DNA from: Thalassobaculum litoreum DSM 18839
Lineage (GTDB): Bacteria > Pseudomonadota > Alphaproteobacteria > Thalassobaculales > Thalassobaculaceae
Length of the DNA stretch: 64,000 nucleotides
Assembly (NCBI RefSeq): GCF_900102465.1
Contig: NZ_FNBW01000007.1
Location: 1 to 64,000 of the forward strand
Reading direction: 5' to 3'
Shown here: piece after piece, positions 58,117-64,000 of the stretch
Position numbering within the stretch: position 1 is the first letter of the stretch
Layout: every line of letters begins with the position of its first letter
Program-made: the position numbers and the translations under genes
The notes under the pieces: model-generated
What the model was told of the DNA's origin: nothing
Databases searched by the model: none
The model's input: only the letters and a program-made list of their open reading frames with translations

Positions 58117-58559
58117 TGCTGAACGACCTCTCGGCGCTGGAGCGCCAGTTCGACGCAATGGTCCAGGAGCAGCTTCTCGACGCCGGTGCTGAGGCCATGC
58201 GCCTGGTGGTGTCGATGACGTTCAACATGATCGTCGACAACACCGTCGTCTGGTCAGGCTATGCGGCAGCGAACCAGCGCATCGCGATCGGAACCCTGGA
58301 CGACGCCGAGCTCAACCCGAGGATCCGCCGCGGCAATCCGTATCCAGCCTCCGGTGAGTATGAAGGCCTCATCGAGCCGTCCAGGGCGCAGGAACTAGCG
58401 AAACTGGCCGACCTGCAGTTCGGTGAGGCCGTCGAGATCGGGACGGCAGTCGGCTACTTCCCAGACATCGGCTGGACCGAAGGTCTCGGCACCGACATCT
58501 ACACCGAAGCCTCGATAGTCGGTCCCGAACTGGCCCAAGGCGCCTTCACCCAACCCTGA
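58116..58559 (+). CDS. Minor head/tail protein (HK97 gp10-like)
   Basis: The start MLNDLSALERQFDAMVQEQL was chosen by overlap with the previous stop. The 147-residue protein has a helical N-terminus and TPVDT-like region replaced by DNTVVWSGYAAANQRIAIG, as in gp10-like proteins. A hairpin (CCCCG/CGGGG, 58561-58577) follows. Confidence 0.55.
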   Translation: MLNDLSALERQFDAMVQEQLLDAGAEAMRLVVSMTFNMIVDNTVVWSGYAAANQRIAIGTLDDAELNPRIRRGNPYPASGEYEGLIEPSRAQELAKLADLQFGEAVEIGTAVGYFPDIGWTEGLGTDIYTEASIVGPELAQGAFTQP

Positions 58560-58560
58560 T

Positions 58561-58577
58561 CCCCGCTCTAGCCGGGG
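58561..58577 (+). terminator. Short hairpin before the tail-tube gene
   Basis: CCCCG and CGGGG flank a 7-nt loop right after a stop. A further GC-rich stem may form up to 58605. No T-run; weak terminator at most. Confidence 0.35.
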
Positions 58578-58649
58578 CCTCGCCGTCCGCGCCCGCGGCG
58601 GCGCTTCACCGTGCCTGCTTAGCGGGCGAAAACCGAAAGGAGCACAGCC

Positions 58650-59069
58650 ATGGGCACTCGTCTCGTCTGGACGAACGCCGAAGTGATCATCAACTCCACC
58701 GACCTGTCGGAGCAGGTCACGCAGGTGGCGCTGACGGAAGGCTTCTCGCTGCAGAATAGTCCCTCCATGGGCGACGACACCGACCAGTCCGTCCAGGGAC
58801 TGCGGCAGTTCTCCGGGACGATCACCTTTAACCAGTCGTTCGTCACCGGCGGTGTGGACGCCACGATCCGCGCGATCATGGCAAACCGCGGCTCCGTCCT
58901 GCTGGAGATCACGCCGGACAGCACCGTTGCGGTCGGCGCGGCGAACCCGAAGCGCCGGTGCCTCGTGGTGCTCGGCAACTACCAGCCGTACTCCGGCTCG
59001 GCTGGTCAGATTGCCACTGCGACCGTCGATTTCCAGGCGGCCGGAAACCTCTCCACCCTGACCTCGTAA
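58650..59069 (+). CDS. Major tail (tube) protein
   Basis: This 139-residue beta-rich protein (TRLVWTNAEVIINSTDLSEQ, QFSGTITFNQSFVTGGVDAT) has the character of siphovirus tail-tube proteins. AAAGGAG precedes it. A strong terminator follows and the tail chaperone gene comes next, as expected. Confidence 0.75.
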   Translation: MGTRLVWTNAEVIINSTDLSEQVTQVALTEGFSLQNSPSMGDDTDQSVQGLRQFSGTITFNQSFVTGGVDATIRAIMANRGSVLLEITPDSTVAVGAANPKRRCLVVLGNYQPYSGSAGQIATATVDFQAAGNLSTLTS

Positions 59070-59075
59070 TCCAAA

Positions 59076-59102
59076 CCGGCCGCGCTACTCAGCCGCGGCC
59101 GG
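59076..59102 (+). terminator. Intrinsic terminator after the tail-tube gene
   Basis: CCGGCCGCG and CGCGGCCGG pair perfectly around a 9-nt loop, followed by CTTTCCTC. It likely limits transcription into the chaperone and tape-measure genes. Confidence 0.65.
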
Positions 59103-59124
59103 CTTTCCTCTGAGGAGCGCGACC

Positions 59125-59568
59125 ATGAAGTTCAGCGAGTTCAAGACGGACATCGAGAAGGAAGCCGAAGGCGTCTGGCACACGATCGGCTACAACGAAG
59201 ACGAGTCCCCGGTGCGGATCAAGGTCGCCCGGCTCGGCAATTCCGCATGGCTGAAAGCCTACAACAAGATTCCGCCGGCCATCCGCGACGCGGCCCAAAA
59301 GGGCACGCTGAGCGGGCCCATGGAGGTGTCCTACGATAAGCAGGCCGCCCGGTGCACAGCGGAGCATGTGCTCGTGGATTGGCAGGGCTTCACCGACGAG
59401 GAAGGCAACAACCTCCCCTACAGCGTCGATACTGCCGCCGCGATCCTGGCCGACCCTGAGCACCGCCCGTTCCGCAACCTCGTCACCCGTTTTGCCCAGG
59501 ACGACGACGCCTACCGAGCGAAGGCGGTCGAAGCCAAGGGAAAAGCTACGCGGGGCTCGTCGAAGTAA
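59125..59568 (+). CDS. Tail assembly chaperone, G-like
   Basis: This 147-residue acidic protein (KFSEFKTDIEKEAEGVWHTI) precedes the tape-measure region in the position of lambda G. Near its end is GGGAAAA (59538-59544), after which a -1 shift continues into the T-like frame. GAGGAGC precedes the start. Confidence 0.75.
   Translation: MKFSEFKTDIEKEAEGVWHTIGYNEDESPVRIKVARLGNSAWLKAYNKIPPAIRDAAQKGTLSGPMEVSYDKQAARCTAEHVLVDWQGFTDEEGNNLPYSVDTAAAILADPEHRPFRNLVTRFAQDDDAYRAKAVEAKGKATRGSSK
59538..59544 (+). promoter_or_regulatory. Programmed -1 frameshift site GGGAAAA
   Basis: The heptamer fits X XXY YYZ exactly in the zero frame (AAG GGA AAA GCT). A -1 slip gives GGG AAA AGC. It lies 22 bp before the zero-frame stop. 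Similar GGGAAAG sites drive the lambda G/GT shift. Confidence 0.75.
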
Positions 59569-59909
59569 CGCTTCACTACGGAGCGTACGAGGATCCAGTC
59601 GGGGAGCACGCCCGGCGCCTGCTGACTGAGTCCAATCGGGTCGGCAGGATGGATCCTCGGCTCGAGACCCTGGAACGCCCAGATCCATACGACTGGATCT
59701 GGCGCGGCTTCTGGCGGTGCTCGATGAGACGGCCCCGGGCCATCACACCGAACGGCAAGGTCTTCCCGTTGGAGATTCCAGTATCCGAACTGATCGCCTA
59801 CGCCCACGGGATCGGCATCGTCGCCCCAGATGCGATCGACGAGTTCATCACGGTCGCGGATGCGATGGACAGGGCCTACCTGGAATACAGCCGGGCGCTG
59901 CTGAGGTGA
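59538..59909 (+). CDS. GT-type extension reached by -1 frameshift
   Basis: After the slippery GGGAAAA the -1 frame reads KSYAGLVEVTLHYGAYEDP and continues to 59909 (ETLERPDPYDWIWRGFWRCS, ITVADAMDRAYLEYSRALLR). It has no start or ribosome site of its own, and the protein-like reading begins exactly at the slip. A fusion of about 261 residues (59125-59909) is therefore expected, as in lambda GT. Confidence 0.75.
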   Translation, partial: GKSYAGLVEVTLHYGAYEDPVGEHARRLLTESNRVGRMDPRLETLERPDPYDWIWRGFWRCSMRRPRAITPNGKVFPLEIPVSELIAYAHGIGIVAPDAIDEFITVADAMDRAYLEYSRALLR

Positions 59910-59951
59910 CGCGAAACAGCACCGCGCAGCAGCGCCTTGTGGTGTTATGGC

Positions 59952-60272
59952 TTACTGAATTGGCTGACAAGACCGGATTTCAGCAGCCAAAACATCTACC
60001 GAATCGCGATAACGCTGAAGCGCTTCAATGACTGCAGCCTTGGCAACTCGCTCTCGTTCAATAGCTCCGTCCGAAATCGCGATGTTGAGTGTTCTAGTCG
60101 GTTCGTAAGGGCTGGTCAGCGATTCAACGAGGTCGATCATGTCGTTGAAGCCGTCGGCGACCTTCTGAGACTTCGCTGCGAAATTCCGACAATCGTCGGG
60201 CTGAGGCTGAGTAGCGCTCGCCGGAGCGGCAAAGAGCCCAATCAGCACAACAATTCTGATCATGGTTGTCAT
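59952..60272 (-). CDS. Exported small protein, antisense in the tail operon
   Basis: This 106-residue protein has a signal peptide (MTTMIRIVVLIGLFAAPASA) and a helical mature part with two cysteines (PDDCRNFA and RSCQPIQ) that could pair. GGAGGGC precedes it on the minus strand. It lies against the late operon between chaperone and tape-measure genes and is therefore a likely lysogenic-conversion gene (moron). No family recognised. Confidence 0.65.
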   Translation of the reverse strand: MTTMIRIVVLIGLFAAPASATQPQPDDCRNFAAKSQKVADGFNDMIDLVESLTSPYEPTRTLNIAISDGAIERERVAKAAVIEALQRYRDSVDVLAAEIRSCQPIQ

Positions 60273-60354
60273 GGCGCCCTCCTAAATGGCGGCGCCAGCG
60301 TGAATGACAAGTCACCGCGTTGCAACTCGTGGTGGCTGTTCATGGGAGGTCTCT

Positions 60355-63300
60355 ATGACGACCCCTACAGTCAAACTCCGCTTCGAGACCGAGAACGACG
60401 ACGCCGCTCTGCGTCGCACCGACGAAATGCGTGCGGCGATGGTTTCGGCGGCTCGGGCCGCGAACGACATGCAGCAGGCTTACGCGCGGGCGGCGAGCGG
60501 CAGCAGCGGCATGCGGGAAGCCAGCATCGCTGCGGAGCAGACTGCAAATGCGACCAAGAATGTGACTGCGAACGCACGTTCCGCAGAGGCGGCAGTGCGA
60601 CGCCAGGAGGCTGCGGTAGCATCGGCCACCAATCGAATTATGGCGTTTGGCAATACCATTAAGAATTCCGCGGCAGCGTCGGCGGACCAACAGAAAGCGA
60701 TCGAACGTTCAGCGGCAGAACTCAATCGCTACTCTAATGCCGTCCGAGAGACAAGCGGCAGAGCGGACGAGATCCGACAAAAGACAACTTTGTTCTCTCG
60801 CGCGCTCATTGAACAGCAAGGGGCGCTTCAGGCGGCGCAGCGAGAGGAGCGTGCTAGGCAGGCAGCAATGAAGGAGGCCGAGCGTGCCTCCGATGCCGCC
60901 GCACGAGCCGCCGCAAAAGCTAACGATGAATATCTGCGGTCTGCCCTAGCGAACAAGTCGGCCGCTCAAAGTGCCGCGGTTTTTGAAAGCGCCTTCAAGC
61001 GACAAGAGACAGCAATAGCAACTGCTGAGCGCCAGGTCACCGCCTACTCTGCCGCCGTCCAAAGATCTAATTTGGGGCAGCAGGAGCAGGCACGCCTCAT
61101 TCAGGCGGTTCAGAACCAGTACACAGCCTATGCGACAACTATTCAGCGCACCGGTGCCAGCCAATTGGCTGCCTCGACTGCCACGAACCAGTGGCGGTCC
61201 TCAATCCAGGGACTGCAGGTCGAACTTCAGAACCTGAAGTTGCAAGAGCACGCCGCCAGCATGCAGCGCTTCCACAGCATGGCAGCAAGTGGTGGTCGTG
61301 CATTTGGCGGCTATGGACTGGTGCTCCAGCAAGTCGGCTTCCAGGCGGCAGACATGGCCGTCCAGTTGCAGATGGGTACGAGTTTTATTCAAACTCTTAC
61401 ACAGCAGGGAAGTCAGCTTCTCGGGTTCTTTGGCCCACTTGGCGCCGTGCTTGGCGCTGTTGGTGCAGTCGCCGGCGCGACAGCGCTATACTTCATGAAT
61501 TCGAGCGATGCCCTCGCAGACACCGCGGAATCCGCTGTAGGGGCTGAGGATGCGCTTCGTGAGTATGAGCGCACGCTTGCTTCGGTCCAGGGGCGATCAC
61601 AGGATTTCGAAGCCAGCCTGAGGGACGCGAACCAGGAACTGAAATCTCAGCAAGTCCTGGTTCTCGAGGCCGCTCTTCAGACCGCCGATCAGAAGATGGC
61701 AGAGACGGCGGCAGAGGCCGAGCGCATTACAGGGCTCGTCAACGGGCTAAGAGCGAATGTCGCGGCTTCGGGCGGGGCGGTGCCGACGCCGATCAAGAAT
61801 GTGCTGGCGGAGTACGAACGGCAGCAGGCTCGTCTGAACGAGGAATACGATGCTCAGGCGGCAGTAATTGATGACCTGACGGCGCGGCTCGGCATTCTGA
61901 GGGACACCCGCGCGAACGACAATTCCGAGACGTCGACCACGATCGCCACCCTTCAGGAGCAGGTGAAGTTCCAGCAGGCGCTGGCGACCGCCTACCAGGC
62001 CGGCGCCAAAGCTGTTCGCGAGGCCCGCGTCGAGCAGGCGATCTTCGAAGAGCAGACAAAGGCCAACGTCTCGGCGACCAGTGACGAGGGGAAGGAGATC
62101 GCCCGCCTCGTCCGGCAGAAGATGGATCTGACCGAGGCGAATGATAATTCGGCCAAGGCCGCATCTGACGCCGCAGCGGAGACGAAGCGCCAGGAGCAGG
62201 AAGCCGCCCGCCTGAACGAGCGTCGCACGGAGACGATCGAGGAGCTTCAGGACGAGCTCCGGTATCAAGAAGACCTCCGCCGCGCCCATGACGAAGGAAC
62301 GGACGCGATCAACGCCGTCACGGACGCCCGTGAGGCCGAACTCATCGTTCAGCAATTGAAGCTGAGGGGCACTGAGATCGAGGCCGGTCTGATACGTGAA
62401 CTGGTCGCTCAGATCAACGCTCAAGAGCGCGCGATCCAGCAGAAGATCGCAAAGGACCGAGAGTCCGAGCAAGCAGCGGAAAAGTCGGCCAAGGCCCAGG
62501 AGAAGGCGGCCGAGGAGGTGGAAAAGGCCTACGAAAAGACCTTCTCCAACATCCGCGACTTCTCCGAGGAGGCTCTCGGCGACAGCTTCTACGACATGCT
62601 GCGGGGCGAGACGGTGGACTTTGCGGAGTTCATGGAGACGACGCTCCTGCGGGCTATCGCGAACGTGGCTGCTGCCGCGGCTACGCAGACGATCGTCATG
62701 CCGATCGCGACGTCCGTTGTTGGCGGCATGCCTGGGCTGTTCGGTCTGCCGGCAGCGGCGAATCAGAACAGCGGTGGCCTCGGCTCGCTGTTCGGTGGGC
62801 AAGGAGGGTTTAACCCACTGTCGGCGCTGAACTTCATCGGCGACAGCGTGACCCAAGGCATTGGCGGCATCGTCTCCAGCATCTTCCCCGCCCAGTCGGC
62901 GGCTGCGGGAGCTTCCATCTTCGGTGCTGAGGCTGGTATTGCCGCTCAGGGCGCAATGCAGGCGGCCGGCGGCGCTCAACTGCTGAGCAGCGTGGCCGGG
63001 CCAGCGGCACTGGCTGCTATGGCTGCTTTCACGGCCTACCAGATGGGTCTGATCGGCCCCGGTCCGACGTCCGGGCCGGTCGGTATCGCTGACTTCTCGC
63101 CTGGTCTTGGCCGTGACCTGCAGTTCGGTCCGAACGCGGTCAACCCGCTCGAGTTCCTGACGGCAGACAATGGCGGCAACGCTGAGTCCATGCGTCCGAT
63201 CGCTGAGGCGATTGCGGAGATCATTGCAAACTCGGCCGACCGGTTCAGTGCGACGATCGACGAGTCCCTGCGGTTCCGTGTGGCGAGCTATGCCAGCCCG

Positions 63301-64000
63301 GAGGACGGCAATAGCAAGGACCGGGTTGCCGGCTTTGAGGTTAATGCTTTCATCCGTGGCGAGGCTGAGAAGCGTATAGCCGAAGGTCTCAGCCAGACGG
63401 ATGCGATCTTCGAGGCGTTCAACTTCGCTATCAAGGAGGCGTTCACTTTTGAGAACGCCGACCTGCAAACCGTTGCCCGCAACACGGTCGCGACCACGGT
63501 CGAAGGCCTGCTGTCCGATCTCGATTTTGGCGAGACGTTCCGGTCTATGTTCGCCCCTGTTCTGGATGCTGCTGGTCCGCTGGAGACCGCGCTCGACCAG
63601 ATGTCGGACGCGTTCGACGAGGCGAAGAAGCGCGCGGAGGCCCTGGGGCTCACCACGGACGATCTAAGCCGGAACTTCGCGGCGGCCAACGACAACATGA
63701 AGGAGGCCTTCCGCGCCAGCCTGGGCGCGGAGGCTGCCGGCGTTGGCGGTCAGTTCGGCCAGATCATGGCGCTGGCTACCGAGCTTGATCAGCTCTCGAA
63801 GGACGCGGCGATCGCCGGGGTTTCGGCTGAGACCCTCGCCACGGTGATCGACGGCCGCCTGACTGCCGCCGTTGCCGGCCTGACTTCCGGCGAGATCCAG
63901 TCTCTGATCAACGCGCTGTCCGAGGTGAAGGGCCAGGTGCAGGGCGCTGACCTTGCCATGGGCGGCCTGATCGATGCTCGCGCTGCTGCCGAAGAGCGGC
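60355..64000 (+). CDS. Tape measure protein (runs off window)
   Basis: The frame is open from ATG 60355, preceded by GGGAGG, to the window end: at least 1215 residues. The first part is alanine-rich coiled-coil (AAVRRQEAAVASATNRIMAF, RRTDEMRAAMVSAARAA), as in tape measures. A hydrophobic stretch (GFFGPLGAVLGAVGAVAGAT, about residue 355-375) follows, then more coiled-coil with QEAARLNERRTE-like repeats, then a glycine-rich segment near 62750-62900. It sets tail length; over 1200 residues suggests a tail longer than 180 nm by the usual relation. Confidence 0.9.
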   Translation, partial: MTTPTVKLRFETENDDAALRRTDEMRAAMVSAARAANDMQQAYARAASGSSGMREASIAAEQTANATKNVTANARSAEAAVRRQEAAVASATNRIMAFGNTIKNSAAASADQQKAIERSAAELNRYSNAVRETSGRADEIRQKTTLFSRALIEQQGALQAAQREERARQAAMKEAERASDAAARAAAKANDEYLRSALANKSAAQSAAVFESAFKRQETAIATAERQVTAYSAAVQRSNLGQQEQARLIQAVQNQYTAYATTIQRTGASQLAASTATNQWRSSIQGLQVELQNLKLQEHAASMQRFHSMAASGGRAFGGYGLVLQQVGFQAADMAVQLQMGTSFIQTLTQQGSQLLGFFGPLGAVLGAVGAVAGATALYFMNSSDALADTAESAVGAEDALREYERTLASVQGRSQDFEASLRDANQELKSQQVLVLEAALQTADQKMAETAAEAERITGLVNGLRANVAASGGAVPTPIKNVLAEYERQQARLNEEYDAQAAVIDDLTARLGILRDTRANDNSETSTTIATLQEQVKFQQALATAYQAGAKAVREARVEQAIFEEQTKANVSATSDEGKEIARLVRQKMDLTEANDNSAKAASDAAAETKRQEQEAARLNERRTETIEELQDELRYQEDLRRAHDEGTDAINAVTDAREAELIVQQLKLRGTEIEAGLIRELVAQINAQERAIQQKIAKDRESEQAAEKSAKAQEKAAEEVEKAYEKTFSNIRDFSEEALGDSFYDMLRGETVDFAEFMETTLLRAIANVAAAAATQTIVMPIATSVVGGMPGLFGLPAAANQNSGGLGSLFGGQGGFNPLSALNFIGDSVTQGIGGIVSSIFPAQSAAAGASIFGAEAGIAAQGAMQAAGGAQLLSSVAGPAALAAMAAFTAYQMGLIGPGPTSGPVGIADFSPGLGRDLQFGPNAVNPLEFLTADNGGNAESMRPIAEAIAEIIANSADRFSATIDESLRFRVASYASPEDGNSKDRVAGFEVNAFIRGEAEKRIAEGLSQTDAIFEAFNFAIKEAFTFENADLQTVARNTVATTVEGLLSDLDFGETFRSMFAPVLDAAGPLETALDQMSDAFDEAKKRAEALGLTTDDLSRNFAAANDNMKEAFRASLGAEAAGVGGQFGQIMALATELDQLSKDAAIAGVSAETLATVIDGRLTAAVAGLTSGEIQSLINALSEVKGQVQGADLAMGGLIDARAAAEER

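Noticed and set aside
61747-63468. Minus-strand frame of 573 codons opposite the tape measure
   Set aside because: Fully antisense to the open tape-measure frame; leucine/arginine-biased shadow.
1-64000. CRISPR array
   Set aside because: No regularly spaced repeats with unique spacers were seen. The only dense repeats (34333-34523) are short and unevenly spaced.

Overview
The window is GC-rich alphaproteobacterial DNA made almost entirely of mobile material. The assignment to Alphaproteobacteria (perhaps Rhodospirillales) rests on codon and base usage, a GcrA-like domain, an elongator tRNA-Met fragment and small families recalled from this class (DUF6626, DUF6641, possibly DUF6647). No ordinary housekeeping genes are visible.

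Region 1 (1-16.4 kb) is an accessory island. It holds an IS630 transposase end, an orphan P-loop ATPase, an intact IS1182-type element (15-bp inverted ends, CACC target duplication), a short tyrosine recombinase, and a block with a DUF6626-like protein, an RFC/clamp-loader-like AAA+ ATPase, unknown proteins and a DUF6641-like protein. These are followed by a frameshifted IS3 (IS407-group) element next to an IS5-type remnant. From 11.84 to 14.79 kb lies a conspicuously AT-rich operon in which every gene overlaps the next: GRDP-like protein, sulfotransferase, GNAT acetyltransferase, second GRDP-like protein, PhyH-type dioxygenase. It looks like a small, unnamed modification or biosynthesis system and is the main candidate for something undescribed. 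An XRE regulator and an exported HExxH-type protein follow.

At 16387-16432 there is only the 3' part of a tRNA-Met gene. This is the kind of core an integrating element duplicates. No 5' half adjoins it, so it probably joins two elements integrated in tandem in the same tRNA gene.

Region 2 (16.4-64 kb, running off the window) is a siphovirus-like prophage. On the minus strand, 24.4 to 16.4 kb, are recombination and accessory genes: DUF5131, RecE-like nuclease, RecT-like annealing protein, dCMP deaminase and a large serine recombinase whose last codons lie in the tRNA fragment. A control region (24.1-26.7 kb) has a Cro/CI-type repressor and four TCACA-N3-TGTGA-like operators. On the plus strand, 26.4-35.7 kb, are early replication and regulation genes: RuvC-like resolvase, a GP88-GcrA fusion, an MT-A70 adenine methyltransferase, a RepA-like helicase, an iteron-like repeat array with a nested palindrome, and a NusG-like protein. 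A second minus-strand operon (42.3 to 35.7 kb) has plasmid/phage-type proteins (DUF932 and others) and a tyrosine recombinase. Four tRNA genes (Ser-GCT, Ser-CGA, Tyr-GTA, Gly-TCC) precede the late operon.

The late operon (43.9-64 kb) has terminase, DUF1073-type portal, DUF2213 protease with nested scaffold-like starts, decoration protein, major capsid, connectors, tail proteins, a G/GT-type tail chaperone pair with a GGGAAAA slippery site, and the start of a very long tape measure. Between the head-tail connector and head-closure genes, in one overlapping run, sit four genes for a Rossmann-like protein, a sulfotransferase, a methyltransferase-GT9 fusion and a GT9-like protein. This suggests late-expressed glycan or virion modification.
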